NCBI RefSeq assembly: GCF_022601675.1
Contig: NZ_JAKVIL010000014.1
Span: 34,727 to 98,726, forward strand
Origin: Ancylobacter gelatini
GTDB taxonomy: Bacteria; Pseudomonadota; Alphaproteobacteria; Rhizobiales; Xanthobacteraceae
Length of the DNA stretch: 64,000 nt
Direction: 5' to 3'
The position numbers were made by a program, and so were the translations under genes. The notes beneath the pieces are model-generated. The model had not been told where the DNA came from. It was given only the letters and a program-made list of their open reading frames with translations, and did not search any database. Of the stretch, positions 35,911 to 47,084 are shown one piece after another (position 1 is the stretch's first letter; each line of letters begins with the position of its first letter).

Positions 35911-37314
35911 TCACATGTGGATGGCGCGCTTCTCCACCGCCATCGCCGCTTCCTTCACCGCTTCGGAGCGGGTGGGGTGGGCGTGGCAGGTGCGGGCGAG
36001 GTCTTCGGACGAACCGCCGAACTCCATGAGTACCGCGCATTCATGGATCATCTCGCCGGCCTCGACACCGATGATGTGCGCGCCGAGCACCTTGTCGGTG
36101 GTGGCGTCGGCGAGGAACTTCACGAAGCCTTCGGTCTCGTTATTGGCCTTGGCGCGGCCATTGGCGAGGAAGGGGAACTTGCCGACCTTGTAGGCGATGC
36201 CCGCGCTCTTCAGCTCTTCCTCGGTCTTGCCGACGCTCGCCACTTCCGGCGAGGTGTAGACCACGGCCGGGATCACGTCGTAATTCACATGGCCGGCCTG
36301 ACCCGCCAGCAGTTCGGCGATCGCCACGCCCTCGTCCTCGGCCTTGTGGGCCAGCATCGGGCCGACAATGGCGTCGCCGATTGCGAAGATGCCGGGCACG
36401 TTGGTGCGGTAATAATGGTCGGTGACCACGCGGCCGCGCTTGTCGGTCTCGACGCCGAGCGCCTCCAGCCCGAGCCCTTCCGTGTAGGGCACGCGGCCGA
36501 TGGCGACCAGCACCACATCGGCCTCCAGCGTCTCTGCGGCACCGCCGGCGGCCGGCTCGACACCGACCTTCAGCACCTTGCCCGAACTGTCGACGCCGGT
36601 GACCTTGGTGCCGAGCTTGAAGGCGATGCCCTGCTTTTCCAGAATGCGCTGGAACGACTTGGCGACCTCAAGGTCCATGCCCGGCAGGATGCGGTCGAGA
36701 TATTCGACCACCGTGACCTCGGCGCCGAGGCGGCGCCACACGCTGCCGAGCTCCAGCCCGATGACGCCGGCGCCGACCACCAGCAGCTTGCCGGGCACCT
36801 TCTCCAGCGCGATGGCGCCGGTGGAGGACACGACGCGGGTCTCGTCGATCTCGATGCCGGGCAGCTTCGCCACATCCGAGCCGGTGGCGATCACGATCGC
36901 CTTGGTCTCCAGCGACTGGGCGGTGCCGTCGGCCATGGCGACATCCACCTTGCCGGCCGCCGGGATCGAGGCGGTGCCGTGATAGGTGTCGATCTTGTTC
37001 TTCTTCATCAGGAAGGCGACACCCTTGGTGTTGCCGTCCACCGCCTGGTCCTTGAAGGCGAGAAAGGCTTTGTGGTCGAGCTTGGGCTTATCCACCACGA
37101 TGCCCATCTGCGCGAAGCTGTGATTTGCCTCGTCGAACAGATGCGAGGCGTGCAGCAGCGCCTTGGACGGAATGCAGCCAATGTTCAGGCAGGTGCCGCC
37201 GAAAGTGGCGCGCTTCTCGACCACCGCGACCTTGAGGCCGAGCTGGGAGGCGCGGATCGCGCACACATAGCCCCCGGGGCCGGTGCCGATGACGACAAGA
37301 TCGTAGGAGGACAT
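35911..37314 (-). CDS. lpdA: dihydrolipoyl dehydrogenase (E3)
   Basis: A 467-residue flavoprotein that reoxidises lipoyl groups of the 2-oxoglutarate dehydrogenase complex. FAD motif [19 protein letters not shown], redox disulfide [20 protein letters not shown] motif [19 protein letters not shown], and the C-terminal [14 protein letters not shown] with the catalytic His-Glu pair. ATG 37314 has AAGGAAC upstream and replaces a 41-codon extension starting at 37437. Last gene of the odhA-odhB-lysE-lpd run. Confidence 0.97.
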   Translation of the reverse strand: MSSYDLVVIGTGPGGYVCAIRASQLGLKVAVVEKRATFGGTCLNIGCIPSKALLHASHLFDEANHSFAQMGIVVDKPKLDHKAFLAFKDQAVDGNTKGVAFLMKKNKIDTYHGTASIPAAGKVDVAMADGTAQSLETKAIVIATGSDVAKLPGIEIDETRVVSSTGAIALEKVPGKLLVVGAGVIGLELGSVWRRLGAEVTVVEYLDRILPGMDLEVAKSFQRILEKQGIAFKLGTKVTGVDSSGKVLKVGVEPAAGGAAETLEADVVLVAIGRVPYTEGLGLEALGVETDKRGRVVTDHYYRTNVPGIFAIGDAIVGPMLAHKAEDEGVAIAELLAGQAGHVNYDVIPAVVYTSPEVASVGKTEEELKSAGIAYKVGKFPFLANGRAKANNETEGFVKFLADATTDKVLGAHIIGVEAGEMIHECAVLMEFGGSSEDLARTCHAHPTRSEAVKEAAMAVEKRAIHM

Positions 37315-37355
37315 TGGCAGTTCCTTTGGGCGGTGCCTTGGAATCTCGTGAGTGG

Positions 37356-37997
37356 TCAGCCGGCCTTCTGTACGGCAAGCCGCAGGCCGAGCAGGACGAA
37401 GGTCGCACCGGTGACGCGGTTGAACCAGCGCCCGCACGCCTTGAAGCGGGCGCGCACGGCCGGATTGGTGAAGAACAGCGTGACTCCGGCGAACCAGACG
37501 ATCAGCGCCCCCGCCATGCCAATTCCGTAAAGGAAGGAAATGGCGACCGGCGTCTCATGGCTCACCAGCGTGGCGAACAGGGAGAGGAAGAACAGAACGG
37601 GTTTCGGGTTCAGCGCATTTGTGAGGAAGCCCGCGCCGAAGCAGGCGGCCAGCGACAGGTCGCGGCGCGCGCCGGCTTGGCTTGCCAGCGCGCCCTCGTC
37701 AATGTCGAGCGGCTTCTCGAAGAACGACTTCACGCCGAGATAGATGAGATAGGCGACGCCGAGCCATTTGATCAGCGCGAACAGTGTCAACGACTGCGAC
37801 ACCACGAGGCCGAGCCCCAGCAGCGTGTAGCTGATGTGGAACAGCAGCGAGGCGCCAATGCCGAAGCTGGTGGCCACGCCGGCGCGCCGGCCATGAACCA
37901 CGCTCTGGCGCACGACGAGGGCGAAATCCGCCCCCGGCGCCACGATCACCACCGCGAACACGGCCATCAGGGCCGCGAATTCGCTCAGATAGTTCAT
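37356..37997 (-). CDS. LysE family amino-acid exporter
   Basis: A 213-residue membrane protein with about six helices. [34 protein letters not shown] is the LysE/RhtB signature, followed by [15 protein letters not shown] and [17 protein letters not shown]. Such proteins export basic or neutral amino acids. It is set between odhB and lpd, 45 and 41 bases away, so it is co-transcribed with the dehydrogenase genes. Whether this has meaning for glutamate/2-oxoglutarate balance is unknown. Confidence 0.92.
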   Translation of the reverse strand: MNYLSEFAALMAVFAVVIVAPGADFALVVRQSVVHGRRAGVATSFGIGASLLFHISYTLLGLGLVVSQSLTLFALIKWLGVAYLIYLGVKSFFEKPLDIDEGALASQAGARRDLSLAACFGAGFLTNALNPKPVLFFLSLFATLVSHETPVAISFLYGIGMAGALIVWFAGVTLFFTNPAVRARFKACGRWFNRVTGATFVLLGLRLAVQKAG

Positions 37998-38042
37998 CGC
38001 GTCCTCCGCCGGGCCGGCGCCCGGGTTACAGGCGTGCCCGGA

Positions 38043-39272
38043 TCACAGGTCCAGCACGAGGCGGGTCGGGTCTTCCAGCGCTTCCTTGACGCGGACCAGG
38101 AAGGTCACGGCGCCCTTGCCGTCGACGATGCGGTGATCATAAGAGAGCGCCAGATACATCATCGGGCGGACCACGACCTGACCCTTGATCACCACCGGGC
38201 GCTCCTCGATGCGGTGCATGCCGAGAATGCCGGACTGCGGGGCATTGAGGATCGGGGTCGACATCAGCGAACCGTAGATGCCGCCATTGGTGATGGTGAA
38301 GGTGCCGCCCTGCATGTCCTCGATGCCGAGCTTGCCGTCACGCGCCTTGCGGCCATAGCCGGCAATGGCCTTCTCGATGCCGGCGATGGACAGCTCGTCG
38401 GCCTCCTTCACCACCGGGACCACGAGGCCCTTATCGGTGCCGACCGCGATGCCGATGTTGTAGTAGTTCTTGTAGACGAGGTCCTGGCCGTCGATCTCGG
38501 CATTCACCTCGGGCACGTCCTTCAGGGCCTGGATGACGGCCTTGGTGAAGAAGCCCATGAAGCCGAGCTTCACGCCATGCTTCTTCTCGAACACGTCCTT
38601 GTACTGCGCGCGCAGGTTCATCACCGCCGACATGTCGACGTCGTTGAAGGTGGTGAGCATCGCGGCGGTGTTCTGCGCATCCTTCAGCCGCTTGGCGATG
38701 GTCTGGCGCAGCTTGGTCATCTTCACGCGCTCTTCACGCTCGGCATCGGCCGGCGCGGAGGGCGCGCGGACGGTGACCGGCGCGGCCGGGGCGGTGGTGC
38801 CGGCGGCGATGGCTCCGAGCATGTCGCCCTTGGTTACGCGGCCGTCCTTGCCGGAGCCGGCGAGCATGGCCGGGTTGAGGCCGCTCTCGGCGGCGAGCTT
38901 GGCGACCGCGGGGCCGTTCGAGCCGGCCGACGCCGCCTGAGCCGGGGCGGGAGCCGGAGCCTGCTTGGGAGCTTCGACCTTGGGCGCTTCGGCTTTCGGG
39001 GCTTCCGCCTTGGCGGGAGCCGGAGCCGCGCCCGAGCCTTCGCCGATCTGGCCGAGAAGCGCGCCGACGCCGACGGTCTCGCCATCCTTGGCGATGATCT
39101 CCGAGAGCACGCCAGCGGCGGGGGCGGGAACCTCGATCGTCACCTTGTCGGTTTCGAGTTCCACGATCGGCTCATCGGCGGCGACAGCCTCGCCCGCCTT
39201 CTTGAACCACTTGCCGATGGTCGCTTCGGTGACCGATTCGCCCAGCGTGGGAACCCGGATCTCGGTGGCCAT
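38043..39272 (-). CDS. odhB: 2-oxoglutarate dehydrogenase E2 (dihydrolipoyl succinyltransferase)
   Basis: A 409-residue E2 core protein. The lipoyl domain (residues 1-75) has the modified Lys in [15 protein letters not shown] flexible Ala/Pro/Lys-rich linker is followed by the E3-binding domain ([27 protein letters not shown]) and the acyltransferase domain with [18 protein letters not shown] (His/Asp active site). It forms the core joining OdhA and Lpd. Confidence 0.97.
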   Translation of the reverse strand: MATEIRVPTLGESVTEATIGKWFKKAGEAVAADEPIVELETDKVTIEVPAPAAGVLSEIIAKDGETVGVGALLGQIGEGSGAAPAPAKAEAPKAEAPKVEAPKQAPAPAPAQAASAGSNGPAVAKLAAESGLNPAMLAGSGKDGRVTKGDMLGAIAAGTTAPAAPVTVRAPSAPADAEREERVKMTKLRQTIAKRLKDAQNTAAMLTTFNDVDMSAVMNLRAQYKDVFEKKHGVKLGFMGFFTKAVIQALKDVPEVNAEIDGQDLVYKNYYNIGIAVGTDKGLVVPVVKEADELSIAGIEKAIAGYGRKARDGKLGIEDMQGGTFTITNGGIYGSLMSTPILNAPQSGILGMHRIEERPVVIKGQVVVRPMMYLALSYDHRIVDGKGAVTFLVRVKEALEDPTRLVLDL

Positions 39273-39356
39273 GCTCGTTTTCCTTACCTAACCTCTGGCC
39301 GGCTCTGAGCCGGCGCTCCCTTCGGTTCGTCAATCGGTCGAGACGCGCGGGGCTTG

Positions 39357-42332
39357 TCAGCCCAGCGCGTCCTGCAGGAACGCCTTGAGCTGGGCCAGAT
39401 GCTTCGACATGAGGCCCGTCGCGGTGGCGGCGGAAGCGGGGCGGCCGGTATAGCGCGGGCGGGCCGAGGCCGAACCGGTCTGTTCCAGTACCCACTCCAG
39501 ATAAGGCTGCACGAAAGCCCAGGCGCCCTGGTTCTTCGGCTCTTCCTGGCACCAGACGATCTCGGCCTGCTTGAAGCGCGAGAGTTCCTGAACCAGCGTC
39601 TTGAGCGGGAACGGGAAGAGCTGCTCGACGCGCATCAGGTAGATGTCGTCGATACCCCGGCGCTCACGCTCCTCGTAGAGGTCGTAATAGACCTTGCCGC
39701 TGCACAGCACGACCCGGCGGATCTCGCTGTCCGGCTTGAGGATGATGGCTTCGGGAGCCTTCACCGTCTGGCTTTGCGCGTCGTCCCACAGCACGCGGTG
39801 GAACGTCGTGCCGGCGCCGAACTCGGCGAGCGAGGAGACGGCGCGCTTGTGGCGCAGCAGGCTCTTCGGCGTCATCAGGATCAGCGGCTTGCGGAAGTCG
39901 CGATTGAGCTGGCGGCGCAGGGCATGGAAATAATTCGCCGGCGTCGTCAGGTTGGCGACCTGCATGTTGTCCTCGGCGCACATCTGGAGATAGCGCTCCA
40001 GACGGGCGGAGGAGTGCTCCGGGCCCTGGCCTTCATAGCCGTGCGGCAGCAGGCAGACGAGGCCGGACATGCGCAGCCACTTGCGTTCGCCCGACGACAG
40101 GAACTGATCGAAGATCACCTGCGCACCGTTGGCGAAGTCGCCGAACTGGGCTTCCCAGAGCGTCAGCGCGTTGGGCTCGGAGAGCGAGTAGCCATATTCG
40201 AAGCCGAGCACCGCCTCTTCCGAGAGCATCGAGTTGATGACCTCGTAATGCGCCTGCTTGTCCGACAGGTGGTTAAACGGGGTGTGCCGGTCCTCGTTCT
40301 CCTGGTCGATCAGCACCGAATGGCGCTGCGAGAAGGTGCCACGCTCGCTGTCCTGGCCGGACAGGCGAACGGGGTGGCCGTCGAGCAGCAGCGTGCTGAA
40401 GGCCAGCGCCTCGGCGGTCGACCAGTCGATCCCGGCGCCGTCTTCCACGATCGCCTTGCGGCGGGCGTCGAGGAAGCGCTGGATGGTGCGGTGGACGTGG
40501 AAACCCTCCGGCACGCTGGTGATCTTGCGGCCGATCTCGCGCAGCTCGTCGAGCGCGACGCCGGTCACGCCGCGGCGCGGGTCGTCCTCGCTGTCGGCGA
40601 CCTTCAGGCCGGCCCAGCGGCCGTCCAGCCAATCGGCCTTGTTGGGCTTGTAGGCCTGGCCGGCATCATATTCGCCGTCGAGCCGCGAGCGCCATTCGGC
40701 CCTCATCTTGTCGAACTCGCCCGCCTCGATCACGCCCTCGGCTTCGAGCTTCTTCGAGTAGATTTCGAGCGTGGTCGGGTGCTGCTTGATGGCCTTGTAC
40801 ATCAGCGGCTGGGTAAAGGCCGGCTCGTCGCCTTCGTTGTGACCGAAGCGGCGGTAGCAGAACATGTCGACCACCACCGGCTTGCGGAAGCGCTGGCGGA
40901 ACTCGATCGCGATCTTGGCGGCGAAGGTCACCGCCTCGGGGTCGTCGCCGTTCACATGGAAGATCGGCGCCTCGATGGTCTTCGCCACGTCCGACGGATA
41001 GGGCGAGGAGCGCGAGAAGCGCGGATAGGTGGTGAAGCCGATCTGGTTGTTGATGATGAAGTGGATCGAGCCGCCGGTCTGGTGACCCTTGAGGCCGGAC
41101 AGGCCGAGGCATTCGGCCACGACGCCCTGGCCGGCGAAGGCCGCGTCGCCGTGCAGCAGCAGCGGCAGCACCTGGGTCCGCTCCTGGTCGTGCAGCAGAT
41201 CCTGCTTGGCGCGGGACTTGCCGAGCACCACCGGGTCGACGATTTCCAGATGGGAGGGGTTCGCGGTCAGCGACAGATGAACCTGGTTGCCGTCGAACTC
41301 GCGGTCCGAAGAGGCGCCGAGGTGATACTTCACGTCGCCGGAGCCTTCCACCTCGTCGGGCGCCCAGGAGCCGCCCTTGAACTCGTGGAACAGCGCGCGG
41401 TGCGGCTTGCCCATCACCTGCGTCAGCACGTTCAGGCGGCCGCGATGGGCCATGCCGAGCACGATCTCCTTCACGCCGAGCTGGCCGCCGCGCTTGATGA
41501 TCTGCTCCAGCGCCGGGATCAGGCTTTCGCCACCGTCAAGGCCGAAGCGCTTGGTGCCGGTGTAGCGGACATCGAGGAACTTCTCGAAGCCTTCGGCCTC
41601 CACCAGCTTGTTCAGGATGGCGCGCTTGCCCTCGCGGGTGAAGCTGATTTCCTTGTCCGGACCTTCGATGCGCTCCTGGATCCACGCCTTCTCCTCGGGC
41701 GAGGAGATGTGCATGAATTCGACGCCGAGCGTGGCGCAATAGGTGCGCTGCAGGATCGCGACCATCTGGCGGACGGTGGCGAACTCCATGCCGAGGACAT
41801 GATCGATAAAGATCGGTCGGTCGAGGTCGGCCTCGCGGAAGCCATAGGACACCGGGTCCAACTCAGGAGCGAGGCGCTCGGGTTCAAGCCCCAGCGGGTC
41901 GAGCTTGGCGTGCAGATGGCCGCGCATGCGATAGGCGCGGATCATCATCAGCGCCTTGACGGAGTCGCGGGTCGCCTGCTGCACATCGGCGGAGGAAAGC
42001 TCGACGCCGGTCTTCTGCGCCTTCTCGGCGACCTTGGCCTCGACCTTCTTGCCGACGGCCTTCTCGACCTCGATCCAGTTGCCGTCCATGGCCGAGACCA
42101 GCTCGCCATTGGCATGAATCGGCCAGTTGTCCCGCTTCCAGGAGGCGCCGCGGGCGCTCTTTTCGACATCGGCGGGGGCGTCCTTCAGGCCGGCGAAGAA
42201 GGCCTGCCATTCCGCATCCACCGACGAAGGGTCGGCCTCAAAGCGGGCATAGAGGTCTTCGATCCAGGCCGCATTGGCGCCGTAGAGGAAGGAGGTGTTG
42301 AGCAAGGCTTCGTTCAAGTCCGCGCGCGACAT
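39357..42332 (-). CDS. odhA: 2-oxoglutarate dehydrogenase E1
   Basis: A 991-residue thiamine-diphosphate enzyme that decarboxylates 2-oxoglutarate and transfers the succinyl group to OdhB. The start ALLNTSFLYGANAAWIEDLY is the E2-binding segment; HRGRLNVLTQVMGKP, LHGDAAFAGQGVVAE (TPP-Mg region), INNQIGFTT and RPVRLSGQDSERGTFSQRH-type (seen as HPVRLSGQDSERGTFSQRH) motifs are conserved. ATG 42332 has AGGAG seven bases upstream. The leader contains two stem-loops (see 42347-42447). Confidence 0.98.
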   Translation of the reverse strand: MSRADLNEALLNTSFLYGANAAWIEDLYARFEADPSSVDAEWQAFFAGLKDAPADVEKSARGASWKRDNWPIHANGELVSAMDGNWIEVEKAVGKKVEAKVAEKAQKTGVELSSADVQQATRDSVKALMMIRAYRMRGHLHAKLDPLGLEPERLAPELDPVSYGFREADLDRPIFIDHVLGMEFATVRQMVAILQRTYCATLGVEFMHISSPEEKAWIQERIEGPDKEISFTREGKRAILNKLVEAEGFEKFLDVRYTGTKRFGLDGGESLIPALEQIIKRGGQLGVKEIVLGMAHRGRLNVLTQVMGKPHRALFHEFKGGSWAPDEVEGSGDVKYHLGASSDREFDGNQVHLSLTANPSHLEIVDPVVLGKSRAKQDLLHDQERTQVLPLLLHGDAAFAGQGVVAECLGLSGLKGHQTGGSIHFIINNQIGFTTYPRFSRSSPYPSDVAKTIEAPIFHVNGDDPEAVTFAAKIAIEFRQRFRKPVVVDMFCYRRFGHNEGDEPAFTQPLMYKAIKQHPTTLEIYSKKLEAEGVIEAGEFDKMRAEWRSRLDGEYDAGQAYKPNKADWLDGRWAGLKVADSEDDPRRGVTGVALDELREIGRKITSVPEGFHVHRTIQRFLDARRKAIVEDGAGIDWSTAEALAFSTLLLDGHPVRLSGQDSERGTFSQRHSVLIDQENEDRHTPFNHLSDKQAHYEVINSMLSEEAVLGFEYGYSLSEPNALTLWEAQFGDFANGAQVIFDQFLSSGERKWLRMSGLVCLLPHGYEGQGPEHSSARLERYLQMCAEDNMQVANLTTPANYFHALRRQLNRDFRKPLILMTPKSLLRHKRAVSSLAEFGAGTTFHRVLWDDAQSQTVKAPEAIILKPDSEIRRVVLCSGKVYYDLYEERERRGIDDIYLMRVEQLFPFPLKTLVQELSRFKQAEIVWCQEEPKNQGAWAFVQPYLEWVLEQTGSASARPRYTGRPASAATATGLMSKHLAQLKAFLQDALG

Positions 42333-42346
42333 AGTCGGCTCCTAGG

Positions 42347-42447
42347 GGACCACTATTGGTCCGGGGGCGGAGCTTTCATCCCGAAAATCCTGCCCGCAAG
42401 GAGCGGAGAGGGTGTCCGGTTGCCCCGGATATTCGGGGCGAAAGCTC
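42347..42447 (-). promoter_or_regulatory. structured 5' leader of odhA
   Basis: Two stem-loops precede odhA on the minus strand. The distal one is a 21-base imperfect inverted repeat, 42370-42390 against 42427-42447, with 18 of 21 positions pairing (GAGCTTTC and CCCGAA blocks) and a 36-base loop. The proximal one is GGACCA-CTAT-TGGTCC (42347-42362), ending four bases from the AGGAG ribosome binding site of odhA. The pairing is direct observation. That it regulates odhA translation, or is a protein or metabolite sensor, is inference; it is not an element I recognise. Confidence 0.5.
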
Positions 42448-42550
42448 GGGTCAGCGTCTATATGGGTCTCGTGTTGACTTCATGAATGCCGCAGGAATGC
42501 GGCGCAGTCCTGCAAAAAAGCACCACGGGACGTTCCCGCCAGTCTCATAA

Positions 42551-42587
42551 GCACGTCAGTCACAGGCACGTCATTCACAGGCACGTT
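42551..42587. repeat. 15-base tandem repeat in the mdh-odhA gap
   Basis: Two and a half copies of GCACGTCA(G/T)TCACAG in a row (42551-42565, 42566-42580, then GCACGTT). It lies between the mdh terminator and the odhA leader in non-coding sequence; it could be a tandem regulator site or simple slippage. Confidence 0.55.
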
Positions 42588-42615
42588 AGCAAGATCGACA
42601 CCATGAGCCGGGTGG

Positions 42616-42648
42616 AAAGGGCAGCCCCCGAACTTGTGAAGGCTGCCC
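42616..42648 (-). terminator. terminator of mdh
   Basis: Read on the minus strand, GGGCAGCC and GGCTGCCC form an 8-bp stem round a 14-base loop, then TTTCC, about 30 bases after the mdh stop. It suggests mdh and odhA are separate transcripts. Confidence 0.55.
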
Positions 42649-42675
42649 GGTTCCGCGCCGGCCGTCCGACCGGCC

Positions 42676-43963
<1,288 letters not shown>

Positions 43964-44680
43964 CTAGCGGCGGCGCTCCAGCAGGTCTTCCATCAGCTCG
44001 ATCTGGATCGACTGCATTTCCGCCAGACGCTGCCACTGGTGGGTGAGCATGTGGTCGACCTTTTCGTGCAGATGCCGGATTTCCAGCTCGGCCTTGAGGT
44101 TGACCCGATAGTCGTTCTCCGAGCGCAGCCGGTCCTTCGCCTCCTGCCGCTTCTGGCTCATCATGATGATCGGCGCCTGAAACGCGGCGATGCACGACAG
44201 GACGAGGTTCAGCAGGATGAACGGGTAGGGGTCGAACGGCGCCGACGCCGCCAGCGCGACGTTCAGGCTCATCCAGATCAGGATCAGCGCGCTGAAGGAA
44301 AGGATGAAGGTCCAGCTTCCGCCGAACCTCGCGATGGTGTCGGAGGCGCGCTCGGCGAAGCTGCGGCGCTCGTCGATCTCGATCTCGATATTCTCGGCCA
44401 GGATGTCGTTCTGCGCGAGGCTGTCGATCACGTCGCGGTCAAGCTCGCTCAGCGCGCCACGTTCGGCCTCCAGTGTCTGCGCGATGAAAGCGGCGCGTTC
44501 GCGCGAGAGTGCCGCCCGCGAAATCAGCGCGTCCGGCGGCAGTTCGGGATGGAGGGAGCGGATATGATCGGCCAGCGACGGCCGCAGCATGTCGAGCCGC
44601 ACACCGTCGCGGGCGGTGATGCTCTGCCCCGTCAGCGCGCATTTATGCGTGGCGTTGTCTTTGTGGCCGTTCCTGCTCAT
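43964..44680 (-). CDS. DUF1003 membrane protein
   Basis: A 238-residue protein with an N-terminal segment (HKCALTGQSITARDGVRLDMLRPSL) common in this family, two central membrane helices (WTFILSFSALILIWMSLNVALA; PFILLNLVLSCIAAFQAPIIMMSQ) and a charged coiled-coil C-terminus (RHLHEKVDHMLTHQWQRLAEMQ). Family function is unknown; some annotations link it to cyclic nucleotide binding without evidence. It sits between mdh and zapE, 61 bases after zapE. Confidence 0.88.
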   Translation of the reverse strand: MSRNGHKDNATHKCALTGQSITARDGVRLDMLRPSLADHIRSLHPELPPDALISRAALSRERAAFIAQTLEAERGALSELDRDVIDSLAQNDILAENIEIEIDERRSFAERASDTIARFGGSWTFILSFSALILIWMSLNVALAASAPFDPYPFILLNLVLSCIAAFQAPIIMMSQKRQEAKDRLRSENDYRVNLKAELEIRHLHEKVDHMLTHQWQRLAEMQSIQIELMEDLLERRR

Positions 44681-44741
44681 GACGTCATTCCTGTCTGGGA
44701 CGCCCTGCCTGCCGCTCCATGTCGCCCGGCGCCTGACCGGA

Positions 44742-45956
44742 TCAGGTCTCGACCAACCCGGTCGTGTCCCCGCTCGCCTGCGAGTCGCCGCGTCCGTGCG
44801 GGCGGGCGATATAGTCGCTGGAACGCATCTCGTGCAGGCGCGACACGGTGCGCGCCCATTCGAATGCCTCCGCGCCCTCGGTGCCGAGATAGAGGTTCTC
44901 CGGCTCCGCCGCGGCCGAGGCCACCAGCTTGACGCCCTTCTCGTACAACTCGTCGATCAGGGTGATGAAGCGCTTGGCCTCGTTGCGCCGGTCCTGGTCG
45001 AGCTGGGGAATGTGTTCGATCAGGAGCGTGTGATAGGTGCGGGCGATGCGCAGATAATCCGAGGCACCGAGCGGCGCGCCGCACAGATCCTCGAAGCTGA
45101 AGCGTGCCGCGCCGCTGCCCGCGCGCGGCACGACGATGGTGCGCCCGGCCGATTCCACGGTCTGGCGCGTGCCGCCATCCATGCCGACGAGACGGTGCCA
45201 GATCTTCTCCATCTCGCGGTCGATATCGGTCTGGGTCTCGTGGCCGGTTGGCACATGCCAGCTGCGCACGCCGTCCAGCTTCTCCATGCGGTAGTCGGTC
45301 GGCGATTCGATCCGCACCACATCCATGTGCTGCTGGATCTGCGCGATGAAGGGCAGGAACAGCGCGCGGTTGAGGCCGCCTTCGTACAGGTTTTCCGGCG
45401 CGACATTGGAGGTGGCGACGATGACGACGCCGAACTCGAACAGCTTTTCGAACAGCCGGCCGAGGATCATGGCGTCGGCAATGTCGGTGACGTGAAACTC
45501 GTCGAAGCACAGCAGCCACGCTTCCTCGTAGAGCGCGGTTGCGACGATCGCGATCGGGTCGGCTTCCTTGATGCGCCCCGCCTTCATGTCGCCGCGCACC
45601 TTGAAGATGCGGGCATGCACGTCGGCCATGAATTCGTGGAAATGGGCGCGGCGCTTGCGCTTGCGCACTGCGACGCACTCGTAGAACAGATCGACCAGCA
45701 TGGTCTTGCCGCGCCCGACCGAGCCGTGAATGTACAGGCCGCGCACGCGAGGAATGGTGTCCTCGCGCTTGGCGAACAGCCAGCCGAGCGCGGAGGATTT
45801 GCGCGCGAGGCGGCGCGTGGCGATGCGCTGCTCGAGATCGGCCAGCGCCGCGACCACGCGTGCCTGCCCGGCATCGGGAACGATGTCGCCGGCCGCCATG
45901 CGGGCTACATAGCGCGCCGCGAGGACCGAGCCCCCGGCTTCGGCGGTGAGCTCCAT
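44742..45956 (-). CDS. zapE: ZapE/AFG1-family cell-division ATPase
   Basis: A 404-residue AAA+-like ATPase. Walker A IHGSVGRGKTMLVDLFYE, Walker B WLLCFDEFHVTDIADAMI, and VVIVATSNVAPENLYEGGLNRALFLPFI (sensor 1 and arginine region) match ZapE, which affects FtsZ ring stability, and mitochondrial AFG1. ATG 45956 is preferred; the frame stays open 52 codons further but those residues are not like the family. zapE next to mdh is common in alphaproteobacteria; here a DUF1003 gene lies between them. Confidence 0.93.
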   Translation of the reverse strand: MELTAEAGGSVLAARYVARMAAGDIVPDAGQARVVAALADLEQRIATRRLARKSSALGWLFAKREDTIPRVRGLYIHGSVGRGKTMLVDLFYECVAVRKRKRRAHFHEFMADVHARIFKVRGDMKAGRIKEADPIAIVATALYEEAWLLCFDEFHVTDIADAMILGRLFEKLFEFGVVIVATSNVAPENLYEGGLNRALFLPFIAQIQQHMDVVRIESPTDYRMEKLDGVRSWHVPTGHETQTDIDREMEKIWHRLVGMDGGTRQTVESAGRTIVVPRAGSGAARFSFEDLCGAPLGASDYLRIARTYHTLLIEHIPQLDQDRRNEAKRFITLIDELYEKGVKLVASAAAEPENLYLGTEGAEAFEWARTVSRLHEMRSSDYIARPHGRGDSQASGDTTGLVET

Positions 45957-46314
45957 CTCGGCCCAACTCCCCTGTCTATTGCAGTGCACGCTTAGCGGCA
46001 GTGCGGGCATGCAGCAAGTATCCAGTGCCGCTTCTAGAACGAAGGTGGCGTGCGATACGGCCGCAGATATCGGCGCTGCCGTGCAATCGTGCAAGCAGCA
46101 ACCCGCCTCCATCGCGCCGGCGTTGCTTTATCGATATAAGGCGCGGGTCGGCTGCATTCCCTAATTGTCGCTTCCGGCAAACCGGCGCACAGTTACCGCT
46201 GGACCATCAGCCATGCATGCGAGCCATGCGGTCGTGAATATTGTATTATGCTGCGCCGCGCATATTTCTGGTGCGCCGCAATAAACGAGTGGTTGCGGGT
46301 TTCGAGGCGAGACA
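45957..46314. other. 358-base divergent spacer zapE / acetyltransferase
   Basis: No gene recognised. There are direct repeats of GCAGTGC near 45982-46010 and an AT-rich patch (ATATTGTATTATG, near 46238-46250) that may hold the promoter of the acetyltransferase gene. I could not fix -35/-10 boxes with confidence. Confidence 0.35.
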
Positions 46315-46956
46315 ATGCCCGGTACCGAACATTCCACGATCGACCATGCTGCGCCTGTCGCGCGGCAGGAGGCCGACCTTGCCTTCGGGCAGATCCGCAA
46401 GCTGGTTCCTTCGGACCGGCGGATTTTCCTCGAACACCTGCTTCGGCTTGATCCGCTGAGCCGCTTCATGCGCTTCGGCGGCGTGATGGCGGACAGCGCG
46501 CTGGCGCGTCATGCCACGCGGGCGATGTCGGGCGACGCCCACCTCATCGGCTATTTCGTCGAAGGCGAGCTGCGCGCGGTCGCCGAACTGCACCCGCTGC
46601 CGCGACGCGAGGGCAAGCCGGCATCGGCAGAGGCGGCGTTCAGCGTCGAGCGGCCCTGGCAGGGCAGGGGCATCGGCTCGTCGCTGATGCGCCAGCTCGT
46701 GCTGATCGCGCAGAATCGCGGCATCGAGGACCTTCAGGTGGTGTTCCTGCCGAATAATGGCCGGATGAAGCGCCTCGCGGTGCAGCAAGCCGCGGACTTC
46801 TCGCTGGACTGCGAGGAGGTGGTCGGTCACATGCGCACCCCGCCGGCTACTCCGTTCTCGCGGCTGCGCGAGCTGATCGGCGACGTGTTCGCGGTCTTCG
46901 CGTCGGCGTCGGAGATTCAGGAGCGCATGCTGCCTCCCCCGATGCGCGGCAACTGA
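46315..46956 (+). CDS. GNAT family N-acetyltransferase
   Basis: A 213-residue acetyltransferase. SFMRFGGVM-like start (LDPLSRFMRFGGVM), ERPWQGRGIGSSLMRQLVLIAQNRGI (acetyl-CoA P-loop Q-x-x-G-x-G) and VVFLPNNGRMKRLAVQQ are typical of a GNAT group common in Rhizobiales. The substrate is unknown. The C-terminal 50 residues form a predicted helical extension. Single gene, ATG 46315. Confidence 0.87.
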   Translation: MPGTEHSTIDHAAPVARQEADLAFGQIRKLVPSDRRIFLEHLLRLDPLSRFMRFGGVMADSALARHATRAMSGDAHLIGYFVEGELRAVAELHPLPRREGKPASAEAAFSVERPWQGRGIGSSLMRQLVLIAQNRGIEDLQVVFLPNNGRMKRLAVQQAADFSLDCEEVVGHMRTPPATPFSRLRELIGDVFAVFASASEIQERMLPPPMRGN

Positions 46957-47084
46957 GCGCGCGCCCGACCATTTATCGGGCTTCGCGCTGCAGAATGCTC
47001 GATCGGGTTGCGACTTAGCCGCGACCGCCTTGACTTGGCCGCTATCGAGCCCGAGACAGGAAGCCGTCTCGCTCGAATCCGCTA

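Noticed and set aside
39354..42485. A 1043-codon open frame on the plus strand opposite odhA
   Set aside because: Same shadow effect over a certain gene; no recognisable motif.
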